DNA of 64,000 nt from CAXSBR01 sp964236495 (GTDB taxonomy: Bacteria; Actinomycetota; Actinomycetes; Mycobacteriales; Jatrophihabitantaceae), in assembly GCA_964236495.1 (NCBI GenBank), contig CAXSBR010000006.1, positions 98,886 to 162,885 on the forward strand, read 5' to 3'. Below, piece by piece: positions 48,906-57,973 of this stretch. The notes under the pieces were generated by a model. It was not told the origin of the DNA and made no database searches. It was given only the letters and a program-made list of their open reading frames with translations. Numbering within the stretch: the first letter of the stretch is position 1; each line of letters opens with the position of its first letter. Position numbers and translations under genes: made by a program.

Positions 48906-49730
48906 ATGTCGGATGTCAAAACCGCGTTGGTGACAGGCGCCTCGTCGGGGATCGGAGCAGACACCGCCCGCCTACTGCACGAGCGGGGCTTCACCGTGTA
49001 CGCGGTTGCTCGGCGTGTGGAGGCGATGCAGGATTTGGCGCAGCTGGGAATGCACGTGTTCGGCATGGACGTCACCGACGACGCATCGGTCACGTCCGGA
49101 ATCGAGAAGATCATCGCCGAGACCGGACGCATCGATGTCCTGGTGAACAACGCCGGCTACGGCTCCTACGGCGCAGTCGAGGACGTGCCGCAGGCCGAAG
49201 CGCGCCGCCAGTTCGACGTCAACCTGTTCGGCCTCGCCCGGCTCGTCCAACTTGTGGTGCCACACATGCGGACGCGAGGCGGTGGCCGGATCGTCAACGT
49301 GTCCTCCATCGGCGGCAAGATCTACGAGCCTCTGGGCGCCTGGTATCACGCGACGAAGTTCGCAGTCGAAGGGCTCAGCGACAGCCTGCGCATCGAACTG
49401 CGCCCGTTCGGTATCGACGTCGTCCTCATCGAGCCCGGTCCCATTCTCACCGAATGGAATGCAATCGCTCGCGCCAATCTGGCCAAGACATCGGCCGGCG
49501 GGGCCTACGCCCAGCGCGCCGCGTCGATGGCCAAGATGTTCGAAGACGTGGATGCCAAGGGTCGTTCATCGAAGCCCGTTGTCGTTGCGCACAAGATCGT
49601 CAAAGCTGCCACCGTCGACCATCCGCGCGCCCGCTACCCCGTCGGGCGCAGCGCCGGCACCATAATGCGAGTTCGGAGGCTGCTCCCCGATAGGGCCATG
49701 GACGCCGTAATCTCCCGCATGTTCCGCTGA
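48906..49730 (+). CDS. Short-chain dehydrogenase/reductase
   Basis: A 274-residue classical SDR. The coenzyme motif is TGASSGIG, then VNNAGYGSYG, SSIGGKIYEPLGAWYHATKFAVEGLSDSLRIEL (YHATK giving the Tyr and Lys) and IEPGPILTEW. ARR after the second strand suggests NADP. I chose ATG at 48906 because AAGGGAGAG precedes it; a frame extending to 48738 is not needed. It is divergent from a TetR regulator, the usual arrangement for inducible SDRs. The substrate is unknown. Confidence 0.93.
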   Translation: MSDVKTALVTGASSGIGADTARLLHERGFTVYAVARRVEAMQDLAQLGMHVFGMDVTDDASVTSGIEKIIAETGRIDVLVNNAGYGSYGAVEDVPQAEARRQFDVNLFGLARLVQLVVPHMRTRGGGRIVNVSSIGGKIYEPLGAWYHATKFAVEGLSDSLRIELRPFGIDVVLIEPGPILTEWNAIARANLAKTSAGGAYAQRAASMAKMFEDVDAKGRSSKPVVVAHKIVKAATVDHPRARYPVGRSAGTIMRVRRLLPDRAMDAVISRMFR

Positions 49731-49800
49731 GCCACGCCAGCTGCACAACTTATGCGGACGAATCGATCCGAAATCATGTCAGTTAAGTGATCGCCAACGC

Positions 49801-50502
49801 TTACTCCGTCGTTGGTGAAAGCCTTCGATCGCCCCACCAGAAGAGTGCGGTGACGACGCCTAACACGACTACGACCAGGGCGCCGTTGCCGGCAACTCTG
49901 GCGTAGCCGTGGGTGATCACGTCGAGGAACGGGTAGGGATACCAGCTGCTGAGTGCGCCGTCGATCAAGGTGTAAGCAATCCAGGCGATCGGGTACAGCA
50001 GCGACAATCCGACGGTGCGCAGGCTTATACGTGGTCGGGGCCCGAACAGCACCCATCCGACCACCATCATCACTGGCACAACATAGCGAAAGATCGTGTT
50101 GGCGAAGATTTCCTTTCCGCCGTGCGGTTCATGGAACTTGGCCAGCACACTTGCATAGACGACGCCGGTCACGGTGATTCCCACCAGTGCCGCCAGCCGG
50201 ACCACCCGCCATAGCGGACCGTTCCGATGCGGATTACGGGCAAGCTGAGCCGAAACGATGCCGCTGAGGATGTTGCTCTGAACGGTGAAAAAGCTCAGCA
50301 CGCGCACCACTCGACCTGGCAGGGACGTGCCGGCCAACGTCCCGACAGCGTGCCCGGGCGGCGTCGCCGACACCTTAACCGCTACCCAGAGCTGGACAAC
50401 CAGCCCAGCCAGCACCAGCACCGCGATCGCGGCGTGCCAGCCGCGGGTGACGACCGAAGAGCGGGCATCGCGGTGGCGCAGATGGTCATCGATGCCGGCC
50501 AC
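49801..50502 (-). CDS. Pr6Pr family membrane protein
   Basis: A 233-residue membrane protein with about six hydrophobic segments. It matches the actinobacterial Pr6Pr family: FFTVQSNILSGIVSAQLA, NTIFRYVVPVMMVVGWVLFGPR, LLYPIAWIAYTLIDGALSSWYPYPFLDV. The function is not known. Start ATG at 50502. Confidence 0.85.
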   Translation of the reverse strand: MAGIDDHLRHRDARSSVVTRGWHAAIAVLVLAGLVVQLWVAVKVSATPPGHAVGTLAGTSLPGRVVRVLSFFTVQSNILSGIVSAQLARNPHRNGPLWRVVRLAALVGITVTGVVYASVLAKFHEPHGGKEIFANTIFRYVVPVMMVVGWVLFGPRPRISLRTVGLSLLYPIAWIAYTLIDGALSSWYPYPFLDVITHGYARVAGNGALVVVVLGVVTALFWWGDRRLSPTTE

Positions 50503-50558
50503 AGATGGTGCTCCTCGGGCTACAGGATCACGCAGGTAGTGCTGCTGCCTGGGGGTGC

Positions 50559-51353
50559 TCAGCGCCGACGATTGCTGCGGTTCGGCCGATTGCCCGGTCG
50601 GTCGATCGGTCGGTCGCTAGGTACGTCCGCGCCGGTGGGGTCGGTCGCCTGTACGCCCGCGGCCCCTCTCGTCGGGTCTGCCGGCAGCTCGAGGAAGGGA
50701 ACGGCCACGGCCGCCAGCGCGGCACCGATCAACGGCGCGACGACGAACAGCCAGACGTGGGTCAGCGGGGAGCCGCCGTGGAACAGTGCCGGCCCCAACG
50801 AGCGCGCTGGGTTCACCGAGGTGCCGTCCAGCGGGATACCGACCAGGTGGATCACCGTCAGCACCAGGCCGATCGCCAGCCCGGCAAAACCCGGTGCCGC
50901 GGCATGACCGGTGACGAGCAGAACCACGAAGACCAGCAGGAAGGTCAGGATCACCTCGAGCAGGAATGCGCCCGGGCCGCTGATCGTCTTACCCCAATTG
51001 TTCGAGCCCAGTCCGCCGGTCTGGTCGGTGACCTTGCCGAAACTGCTGACCATCAACTTGAGCAACGCGGCACCGACGATGCCGCCGGCGAATTGGGCCG
51101 CCCAGTAGATGCCTGCCTTTCGGACGGGTATGCCCTTACGGAGTAGCACGCCCAACGTGACGGCCGGGTTGACGTGGCAGCCCGATGTGGGTCCGATGGC
51201 GTAGGCCAGTGCCAGCAGCACGAGACCGAACGCGAACGCCACTCCCAGCGGGCCGATCTTGTCTATGCCGAATACGGCGGAACCGACTGCTAAGAAGACC
51301 AGGATCAAGGTGCCGATGAATTCGGCGACGGCTTCTCGTATCTCGGTCGTCAT
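50559..51353 (-). CDS. Aquaporin / MIP-family channel
   Basis: A 264-residue channel with six membrane segments and the two NPA boxes HVNPAVTLG and SVNPARSLG. The second NPA is followed by the conserved Arg of the selectivity filter. Overall it is closest to the water-selective AqpZ group, though glycerol transport cannot be excluded. I chose ATG at 51353 (MTTEIREAVAEFIGT), the usual opening before the first helix, over a frame extending to 51428. The C-terminal tail after residue 235 is Arg/Pro/Asp-rich. Confidence 0.92.
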   Translation of the reverse strand: MTTEIREAVAEFIGTLILVFLAVGSAVFGIDKIGPLGVAFAFGLVLLALAYAIGPTSGCHVNPAVTLGVLLRKGIPVRKAGIYWAAQFAGGIVGAALLKLMVSSFGKVTDQTGGLGSNNWGKTISGPGAFLLEVILTFLLVFVVLLVTGHAAAPGFAGLAIGLVLTVIHLVGIPLDGTSVNPARSLGPALFHGGSPLTHVWLFVVAPLIGAALAAVAVPFLELPADPTRGAAGVQATDPTGADVPSDRPIDRPGNRPNRSNRRR

Positions 51354-51470
51354 GGCATACCTTTCGCGGGCTCGGGGGCAAACCGGGGAAAGCAGAATGA
51401 GACGAGCAGTTCTGAGCAGGTAGAGCATAAACGCAGGCGCGGTAGCTCATTGAGCAGGCGCTTCGGGCGT

Positions 51471-52229
51471 TCAGCGAGATTCGCGCGTCTGCTGGTTGCG
51501 AGTTGCCGCAGTTGCGGTCATTGCGCCGAAAGGCATGCTGCGTAATTGGCCGTGCGGTGGCTTTGTTCGAATGAGCGTCGTCAAGTAGGCGGCCGCTCCC
51601 ACCAGCCATAACGAGACGATCAGTGGGCGCGCGCGTTCGGCAAGGCCGAACCACTGATGCGCTGCCAAGAGGACCACATCGATGAGACCGACCGCGCCGA
51701 GAACGAAGCTGAGATTTCGGCTGGCCGTACCCCACCGCATCGACGTGGCCGCCGACGAACGGCGCAGCGCCAGCCCGATCAAGAGCATGCCGCCGGCGCC
51801 GCCCAGGAAACCGGCCAGCCCGGACAGCGTGTGCGACTCGAATGTCTGCGACAACAACCCGATGATGGTCTCGTCGCGCGCGTGGCAGGCCGCATTCAGC
51901 GAGGGCGCACATCCCATCGTCGTAGCGCCGTCAGACACCGACGCCGCCCCCATCGCCGCGATCAGCAGGCAGCCCTGCGACAACGACCGCTCGCGCGGCA
52001 TCAGCCGGTACAGCACCCAGGCGACCACCACGATCAGCAGCCCGCTGACGATGTCGGTCAACCGGAAGAAGTCTGCGTACGGCTGCCCCGAGGCTTCCAG
52101 CTCGCTAGGAAAGCTGGTCGTCGCCGACAGTGTCGAGTGGACCGCCGGCCCGAGCAGAAACGAGCTGTAGGTCAGCGCGCCGACGACGCCGGCAACGGCG
52201 CCCCCCAGCCGCATCACAGTCGGTCTCAT
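51471..52229 (-). CDS. DUF998-family membrane protein
   Basis: A 252-residue protein with about seven hydrophobic segments, for example GGAVAGVVGALTYSSFLLGP, IVSGLLIVVVAWVLYRLM and LAGFLGGAGGMLLIGLAL. A Tyr/Phe-rich first loop with SFPSELEASGQPYADFFRLTDI fits the DUF998 group. The function is unknown. The start ATG at 52229 follows GGAGAG and overlaps the crtB stop (ATGA), so it is co-transcribed with crtB and crtI. Confidence 0.75.
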   Translation of the reverse strand: MRPTVMRLGGAVAGVVGALTYSSFLLGPAVHSTLSATTSFPSELEASGQPYADFFRLTDIVSGLLIVVVAWVLYRLMPRERSLSQGCLLIAAMGAASVSDGATTMGCAPSLNAACHARDETIIGLLSQTFESHTLSGLAGFLGGAGGMLLIGLALRRSSAATSMRWGTASRNLSFVLGAVGLIDVVLLAAHQWFGLAERARPLIVSLWLVGAAAYLTTLIRTKPPHGQLRSMPFGAMTATAATRNQQTRESR

Positions 52230-53383
52230 CGATCGAGACTCTCCGTAGGGTGCTTCGTCGCTGCGATGCTCGCCCGCTGGCTGTCTACGGGCTCCGCTCG
52301 CTGGGAGGTCAGCTCCTTCGTCGCTGCGATGCTCGCCCGTTGGCTCTCTACGGGCTCCGCTCCGTGCTCCTTCGTCGCTGCGATGCTCGCCCGTCTTGCA
52401 GCTACCGCGCGCACCGCTCCGGGCAGCGCCACCTGTGCGCGACGCCGCCGCGGCACCGACACCCGCCGGTCGAGCACGCGGTAGTCGCTGCGCTCGATCT
52501 CGGTGAGGATGTCGCCGTAGAGGCGCAGCGCGGTGCGCACGCAGTCGCGCGAATCGGGATGGAGCAGTCGCACGCCGGGTGCGGCCGAGCGGTAGATCTC
52601 GCGCGTGCGGGCGATCTCGTCTGCCAACAACCGGCGCACCGGACCATCGACGACGCCGCGCTGCAGGTGCGCGCGGTCCACGCCGTGGCGGCGCAGCGAG
52701 TCCTGCGGCAGGTAGATGCGGCCCCGGCGCAGATCGTCGCCCACGTCGCGCAGGAAGTTCGTCAGCTGGAACGCCACGCCCAGGTCGGCGGCATAGGGCG
52801 CCCCGAGCGCGGTGTTGCCGGGCGAAGCGCCACCCGGGAGGGTCGAGGCGACGGCGCGCGGGCTGAACGGCTCCAAGATCGGCAGCATCAGTAGTCCGAT
52901 GACGGCGGCAGATCCCCACATGTACTGCTCGAGGTCGGCGAACGTCTCGTACTCGGTCACCGTCAGGTCCATCCGCATGGACGCCAGGAAGTCCAGCAGG
53001 TAGGACAGCGGCAGGTCCCAGCGAGCCATCGCATCGCGCAACGCGGTTACCACCGGCGGCACCTCAGCACCTGACTCAGGCAGCGGAGCGACGAGCAGTG
53101 CGCCGACCTCGTCGAGCACCTTTTCCTGCCCGGCCAGGTCGGCGGGCCCGGTGCCCTCGTCGATGATGTCGTCCACCCACCGGGCAAAGCCGTATAGCGC
53201 ATGCACCGCCGGTCTTTTCGCCGGCGGCAGCAACAACGTGGCGAGGTAGTAGGTCTTGCCGTGCTCGGCGTTGAGCCGCCGGCAGGTCAGGTAGGCCGCC
53301 CGCACCGACACGTCAGTGACGCCGGCAGCGTCCAGTTCACGCGAAGCAACCCGGCTCACGACGACCCGCTCACGTCGATACAC
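52226..53383 (-). CDS. crtB: Phytoene synthase, with a repeat-derived C-terminal tail
   Basis: A 385-residue squalene/phytoene synthase. The first Asp-rich motif is ARWVDDIIDEG and the second is LRDVGDDLRRGRIYLPQD. It joins two geranylgeranyl diphosphates to phytoene. The start is GTG at 53383 or GTG at 53359 (before SRVASRELDAAG); the exact start is uncertain. The family body ends near residue 330; the last 50 residues contain three copies of a RASIAATKE-type peptide encoded by the repeat at 52253-52396. It sits between crtI (upstream) and the DUF998 gene. Confidence 0.92.
   Translation of the reverse strand: MYRRERVVVSRVASRELDAAGVTDVSVRAAYLTCRRLNAEHGKTYYLATLLLPPAKRPAVHALYGFARWVDDIIDEGTGPADLAGQEKVLDEVGALLVAPLPESGAEVPPVVTALRDAMARWDLPLSYLLDFLASMRMDLTVTEYETFADLEQYMWGSAAVIGLLMLPILEPFSPRAVASTLPGGASPGNTALGAPYAADLGVAFQLTNFLRDVGDDLRRGRIYLPQDSLRRHGVDRAHLQRGVVDGPVRRLLADEIARTREIYRSAAPGVRLLHPDSRDCVRTALRLYGDILTEIERSDYRVLDRRVSVPRRRRAQVALPGAVRAVAARRASIAATKEHGAEPVESQRASIAATKELTSQRAEPVDSQRASIAATKHPTESLDR
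52253..52396. repeat. Repeat array inside the crtB 3' end (family also at 63832-64000)
   Basis: Three copies of a stretch beginning cttcgtcgctgcgatgctcg start at 52253, 52316 and 52370. They are separated by segments containing ctgtctacgggctccg or ctctctacgggctccg. The spacings are 63 and 54 bp, both multiples of three, so the crtB frame is kept. The same core sequence forms the 53-bp tandem array at the right edge of the window. Confidence 0.9.
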
Positions 53384-53414
53384 ATGCCCACGCCGACATC
53401 ATGCCCACGAAATG

Positions 53415-53486
53415 CCCATGCTCACGTCAACACCCATGCTCACGTCAACACCCATGCTCACGTCAACGCCCACGCTCATGTCAACA
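53415..53486. repeat. 18-bp tandem repeat, four copies, between crtB and crtI
   Basis: Unit cccatgctcacgtcaaca occurs at 53415, 53433, 53451 and 53469 with minor changes. The crtI stop lies in the fourth copy. On the minus strand each copy contains GTGAGCATGGG. Confidence 0.93.
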
Positions 53487-54984
53487 CCGGCCCGGTGATC
53501 CGCTCGGCCGCCAACCGCCCGGACAGCAACACCATCGGCACTCCGACGCCGGGCTGGGTGTTCGACCCGCAGAAGACGAGGTTGTCGATCCGCCGATCCA
53601 GCGTCGGCGCGCGAAACGGACCGGACTGGAACAGCGAATGCGCGGCGGCGAACGGCGCGCCGGCCTCCAGACCACCGGCACCCCAGTCGGCCGGCGTCAC
53701 GACGCGCTCCACCTCGATGGCGTCGGCGAAGCCGGGAAAGCCGCGGGCTTCCATGGTGGCCAGCACCTCGTCGCGGTAGCGCGGCCCGATCACCGACCAG
53801 TCCAGGTCGGCGGTGAGGTTGGGCGTCGGGAACAGCACGTAGTAAGTCTGGCCACCGGCCGGTGCGAGGGTGGAATCGGTGTGGCTCGGATTGCTGATCA
53901 GGAACGACGGATCGCTCATCAGCTCGCCGGTGTCGATGATCTGGCGGAACGTCTGCTCCCACGCCTGCCCGAACGAGATCGTGTGGTGCGCCAGCCCCGG
54001 GTACTGCACCCTCGCGCCCGCGTGCAGCAGGAAGCACGACGGCGAGTACTTCAACCGCTTGACTGCGCGGGGGGTGTAGCGGGCGGGCAACAGCTCGCGG
54101 TAGGCCACCGGCAGGTCGGCATTGACGACGACGACGTCTGCGGCGATCCGCTCGCCGTCGGCGGTGACGACGGCCTGCGCGCGGTCGTTGGCCACCTCGA
54201 TCTGGGTGACCGCGGTGTCGTAGCGGAACTCGACGCCGTGCTTGGCCGCGGCCCCCGCCAGCGCCTTGGGCACCTCGTGCATACCGCCACGCGGAAAGTA
54301 CACGCCCGCCACGGTGTCCATGTAGGCGATTACCGCGTAGATGGCCAGCGCATCCTGCGGTGCCAACCCGGCATACATCGCCTGGAAGGAGAAGATGCGT
54401 CGTAGCCGATCGTCGGCCAGGAACTGCCCGACCTTGGGCGCCAACCGGCGCAACCCGCCCATGCCCAGCAGCCGCAGAGCCCCCGGCGAGGCGAGCCCGA
54501 CCGGGGAGTCCAGGTTTCGGTCGATGAACTCGTCCATCTCGAGGGTGTAGAGCTCGCGCAGGTAATGGACGAACCGGCGGTACCCCTCGGCATCGGCGCT
54601 CGAGCAGGTCCGGGCTATCTCCTCAGTCATGGCGTCGATGTCGGTCAGCACATCGATCGACGAGCCGTCGGCGAAGCGCGCCCGATAAGCCCTCGGCAGC
54701 GCGATCAGATCCAGCCAGTCGGCCATCGATTCACCGACGCAGGCGAAGGCATCGGCAATCAGTTCGGGCATCGTCAGCACGGTAGGGCCGGTGTCGAACC
54801 GGTAGCCGTCGAGCTCCAACCGGCCGGCTCGGCCGCCCGGATCGCTTGAGCGTTCGATTACGGTCACCTTCCGGCCAGCACCGGCCAACCGGAGCGCAGC
54901 GGACAGACCGCCCAATCCGGCCCCCACGATCACTACCGAATCGGTTCGCCCTGGAACGGTGCGCACATGAGCGGCAGGCGACAT
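53476..54984 (-). CDS. crtI: Phytoene desaturase
   Basis: A 502-residue FAD-dependent desaturase of the CrtI type. The N-terminal Rossmann motif is VVIVGAGLGGLSAALRLAGAG, followed by ERSSDPGGRAG, and GYRFDTGPTVLTMP, characteristic of phytoene desaturases. The C-terminal flavin-binding motif is ...CGSNTQPGVGVPMVLLSGRLAAERI. It would make lycopene or a less desaturated product from phytoene. GGAGG directly abuts the ATG, leaving open a leaderless start or a slightly downstream one. It is the first gene of the leftward crtI-crtB-DUF998 operon. Confidence 0.95.
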   Translation of the reverse strand: MSPAAHVRTVPGRTDSVVIVGAGLGGLSAALRLAGAGRKVTVIERSSDPGGRAGRLELDGYRFDTGPTVLTMPELIADAFACVGESMADWLDLIALPRAYRARFADGSSIDVLTDIDAMTEEIARTCSSADAEGYRRFVHYLRELYTLEMDEFIDRNLDSPVGLASPGALRLLGMGGLRRLAPKVGQFLADDRLRRIFSFQAMYAGLAPQDALAIYAVIAYMDTVAGVYFPRGGMHEVPKALAGAAAKHGVEFRYDTAVTQIEVANDRAQAVVTADGERIAADVVVVNADLPVAYRELLPARYTPRAVKRLKYSPSCFLLHAGARVQYPGLAHHTISFGQAWEQTFRQIIDTGELMSDPSFLISNPSHTDSTLAPAGGQTYYVLFPTPNLTADLDWSVIGPRYRDEVLATMEARGFPGFADAIEVERVVTPADWGAGGLEAGAPFAAAHSLFQSGPFRAPTLDRRIDNLVFCGSNTQPGVGVPMVLLSGRLAAERITGPVLT

Positions 54985-54992
54985 CCTCCAAA

Positions 54993-55006
54993 GTTATAGT
55001 TCGAAC
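54993..55006. promoter_or_regulatory. Divergent promoter region of the carotenoid cluster
   Basis: Overlapping -10-like boxes are present: TATAGT at 54995-55000 (rightward, toward crtE) and TATAAC on the minus strand at 54993-54998 (toward crtI). The palindrome GTTCGAAC lies at 54999-55006. No good -35 was seen, so a regulator-dependent or light-controlled promoter is possible. Confidence 0.35.
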
Positions 55007-55098
55007 GGTCAACCGTGCGCGGGCAGGTCTGTTCCCGTGGCGCACACCATAGAAGGCAGCGCCCCCTTCTCTGCCGGCGACGAACTCTGCGAGGCCTT

Positions 55099-56157
55099 AT
55101 GCAGCACGGCGCACGCGACGCCGGAACGTTGTCTGTTCCGGGACCGATTCAGCACTGGGGTCTGACCGCGTCGGAACGGCCGGCGCTCGATGCCGTGTTG
55201 GATCGTGCCCTGCAGTGGGCGTCGCCGCGGCTGCGGGGGTCGCTACGCGAGGTGCTGGTGGGCGGGAAGCGGCTGCGGCCGTCGCTGACCATCGCCGCGG
55301 CCGGTCAGCGTGGGCGCTCGCCGATGGCGCCGGCGCTGCTGTCCGCGGCGGCGGCCGTCGAGCTGATGCACTGTGCGACGTTGGTGCACGACGACTTGAT
55401 CGACGGCTCGCAGTCGCGGCACGGTGCGCCGACGATCTACGCGCGCGACGGTCTGTCCCAGGCAGTTCTGGGCGGGGACCTGCTCATTGCGTCGTCGTTC
55501 GGCCTCGCTGCGCGCACTGGTGCCGAGGCAGCCGCGCTGCTTGCCGAGACGCTGACCCAGCTGTGTGGAGGCCAGTCGCTGGAGGATTCTCTGCGCTATT
55601 GCACCACGATGGGTGAGGCCGACGCGCTGGCCGTCGCGCGCGGCAAGACGGGAAGCCTGATGGGTGCCGCCGCGCGGCTGGGCGCGATGGTGGCCGGATT
55701 CGATCCGGTCGTCGTCGACGCGCTGGAAACCTTCGGCACCGCGTTCGGTACCAGCCTGCAGCTGGTCGACGACGTGCTCGATCTTGCCTCCACCGACGAG
55801 CTGCTGGGCAAGCCGGTGCTAGCCGACTTCCCCGCCGGCACGATCAGCCTGCCCGCCGTCCTCGCGCTGAACGCGTCTGCGGAACTGCGCGATCTCGTCC
55901 GCCCCGGCTTGAGCGTCGCCGAGCAGGCGCGCGCCGCTGAGCTGATCCGCGCCGGCGGTGGCGTTGAATACACCGTGCGAGAAGCGGCTCGGCAGGCCGA
56001 CGCAGCCCAATCCGCTCTGGAAGATGTCGCCGGCGACGACGCCGCGTTGGCAGCGTTGGCGCGCTGGCCGCGGCTGTATGTCGACGCTCAGCTGCTGAGC
56101 AAGACCGCTCCGCACTGGTCCGCGCTGACCGTTCTCGACGCCGTCCGCTCCGGTTGA
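55099..56157 (+). CDS. crtE: Geranylgeranyl diphosphate synthase
   Basis: A 352-residue trans-polyprenyl synthase. The first Asp-rich motif is LVHDDLIDGS (DDxxD), the second LVDDVLDLA (DDxxD), with GGKRLRPSL near the N-terminus. It condenses IPP with DMAPP/FPP to GGPP for CrtB. I chose ATG at 55099 with GCGAGG upstream. It heads a rightward operon with the acyltransferase, GT2 and P450. Confidence 0.93.
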   Translation: MQHGARDAGTLSVPGPIQHWGLTASERPALDAVLDRALQWASPRLRGSLREVLVGGKRLRPSLTIAAAGQRGRSPMAPALLSAAAAVELMHCATLVHDDLIDGSQSRHGAPTIYARDGLSQAVLGGDLLIASSFGLAARTGAEAAALLAETLTQLCGGQSLEDSLRYCTTMGEADALAVARGKTGSLMGAAARLGAMVAGFDPVVVDALETFGTAFGTSLQLVDDVLDLASTDELLGKPVLADFPAGTISLPAVLALNASAELRDLVRPGLSVAEQARAAELIRAGGGVEYTVREAARQADAAQSALEDVAGDDAALAALARWPRLYVDAQLLSKTAPHWSALTVLDAVRSG

Positions 56158-56903
56158 TGACGCCCGACATCTCAGCGCACATCCCGGCGCACATCCCGGC
56201 GCACATCTCTAGATCGGGGGCCTCGCTGCGGTTCGGCTTGGACCGGCTGGTGCGCGGCGGCGTGCGCGGGGTCTGGGTGCGGGGCACGCTGCCCGAGGGA
56301 CCGATCGTGTGGGCGGCCAATCACCACAGTTGGTGGGACGGTTTCGTAGCGGTGTCGCTGCTGCGGGCAGACGCGCGCGACTTCGCGCTGCTGATGGACG
56401 CCGAGAACCTCGAGGCGTTCGCATTTCTGCGGCGAGGCGGCGCCATCGGCACCGCCAACCTGCGCGCGGCAGTTGCTGCACTGCGTCGGGGCGAAACCGT
56501 CGTCGTGTTTCCCGAAGCAGAGCTGCTGCCGCCCGGGCCGCTGGGTCCGGTGCATTCGGGTGCGCAGTGGTTGGCTCGGCAGGCGCCGGCGACGCTGGTG
56601 GCGGTAGCGCTGCGGGTGATCAACCGCGGGCACCAGTGGCCCGAGGTGTACGTCGACTTGACCGACGTCGATCTTCTGGCTCCCACGTCCAGTACTGCGC
56701 CCAACACTGCGGCCATTACTGCGCCCGATGCCGCGCTGGCCGACGTGCTGGGTACGCGGTTGGCGCTCTTGGACGCAGAACTTCGCACCGCCGATCCGCG
56801 CGCGCCGCTGCCCGGCTTCGACCTCGTGGTACCCGGCCGGCACAGCTGGGATGAGCGAATAGCCGGCATCGCGGCTCGGGTGCCCCGCCGGGGGCAGTCA
56901 TGA
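56157..56903 (+). CDS. PlsC-like acyltransferase
   Basis: A 248-residue acyltransferase. The HX4D motif is in ANHHSWWDG, followed by FALLMDAENLEAF, GTANLRAAVAALRRGETVVVFPEAEL (the substrate Glu region) and PATLVAVALRV. Start ATG at 56157 overlaps the crtE stop (TGATG). The N-terminus has a 12-bp tandem repeat (AHIPAHIPAHI) and residues near 180-195 a Thr/Ala-rich insertion. In the crt context it may esterify a carotenoid or carotenoid glycoside with a fatty acid, as CrtO does in staphyloxanthin; lysophospholipid acylation is the alternative. Confidence 0.88.
   Translation: MTPDISAHIPAHIPAHISRSGASLRFGLDRLVRGGVRGVWVRGTLPEGPIVWAANHHSWWDGFVAVSLLRADARDFALLMDAENLEAFAFLRRGGAIGTANLRAAVAALRRGETVVVFPEAELLPPGPLGPVHSGAQWLARQAPATLVAVALRVINRGHQWPEVYVDLTDVDLLAPTSSTAPNTAAITAPDAALADVLGTRLALLDAELRTADPRAPLPGFDLVVPGRHSWDERIAGIAARVPRRGQS
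56175..56210 (+). repeat. 12-bp tandem repeat at the acyltransferase N-terminus
   Basis: gcgcacatcccg occurs twice (56175, 56187) followed by gcgcacatctct, encoding repeated AHIP residues. Confidence 0.88.
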
Positions 56904-57973
56904 GGTGGCTGCTCCGGTCGGTCGTGGCATTTCTGCTGCTCAAGCTGACCAACCTGCTCGTCAACGTGTTCACCTTCCCGTCGCTGCGGCCGGTTCGTCG
57001 ACGGCCCGTGCCTGGGATCTCGCTGCTGGTACCGGTACGCGACGAGGCCGACGAGCTGCCCGCCACGCTGCCCGGGTTGCTCGCGCAGAGTGCTGACGAG
57101 GTGATCTTCCTCGACGACGGTTCCACCGACGGCAGTTCGGCACTCCTGGCCGCGGCGGTGGCCGACCATCCGCGCGCGCGGATGATCGCGGGCGCCGAGC
57201 GGCCTGCGGGCTGGACGGGCAAGACGTGGGCGTGCCATCAGTTGGCTCAGGCCGCCACCGGCAGCCTGCTCGTCTTCTGCGACGCCGACATCCACCTGGC
57301 ACCCGGCGCGACGGACGCCGTGCGGGTGGAGATGCAGCGTCAGCGCGCCGACGTCTTCTCCGTCTTTCCGCGCCAGCGCACCGGTTCGCTGGGTGAGCAC
57401 CTGCTCGTTCCGCTGATCGACGACGTTCTGCTGTGCTTCCTCCCCTTCGCCCTGCTCGAGGCACCCGCGCCGTCCGCAGCGACGGCCAACGGCTCGCTGC
57501 TGGCCTTTCGCCGGGAGGCCTACGACGAGCTGGACGGTTTTGCCGCGGTGCGCGCCGAGGTGGTGGAAGACGTCGCCCTGGCCCGGCTGACCCGCCGCCG
57601 CGGCCTGCGCCTGGGCCTTGCCCTGGGCGCCGACGTGGTGCAGGCGCGGATGTACTCCGGCTGGACGCCACTGGTGCCGGCCTTCGGGCGCGGCGCGTGG
57701 GCGATGGCGGGCGGCTCGCGTGCCCGCCTGCTCGGGCTGTGGAGCTGGCACGTCGTGGTCTACACGCTGCCCGCGCTGCTGGCCGGGCGTCGGCGTCGCT
57801 GGCTGCTGCCGGTGCTGTTGGCCTTGGCCGAACGACTGCTGGTGGAGGGCAAGACCGGCCGGCGTCGGTGGTGGCAGGCGGTGCTGATGCCGGTCACGGC
57901 GCCGGCGGCATGGCCGGTGATCCGCCAGGCGCTGCGACCGGAACAGACCTGGAAGGGTCGGACGTACTCGTGA
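56900..57973 (+). CDS. GT2 glycosyltransferase (CrtQ-like)
   Basis: A 357-residue family 2 glycosyltransferase with membrane segments. Motifs are SLLVPVRDEADELP, FLDDGSTDGSS, VFCDADIHLAPGA (DXD), VVEDVALARL and VQARMYSGWTPLVP. The ED and RxYxGW order matches bacterial GT2 enzymes that glycosylate hydroxylated carotenoids (CrtQ type). The N-terminal and C-terminal thirds carry hydrophobic segments (SVVAFLLLKLTNLLVNVF, LWSWHVVVYTLPALL). ATG overlaps the acyltransferase stop. It likely transfers a sugar to an oxidised carotenoid. Confidence 0.87.
   Translation: MRWLLRSVVAFLLLKLTNLLVNVFTFPSLRPVRRRPVPGISLLVPVRDEADELPATLPGLLAQSADEVIFLDDGSTDGSSALLAAAVADHPRARMIAGAERPAGWTGKTWACHQLAQAATGSLLVFCDADIHLAPGATDAVRVEMQRQRADVFSVFPRQRTGSLGEHLLVPLIDDVLLCFLPFALLEAPAPSAATANGSLLAFRREAYDELDGFAAVRAEVVEDVALARLTRRRGLRLGLALGADVVQARMYSGWTPLVPAFGRGAWAMAGGSRARLLGLWSWHVVVYTLPALLAGRRRRWLLPVLLALAERLLVEGKTGRRRWWQAVLMPVTAPAAWPVIRQALRPEQTWKGRTYS

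Noticed and set aside
53399..54037. A minus-strand frame with repeated MGVDVS at its end
   Set aside because: It is a shadow of crtI extended through the 18-bp repeats.
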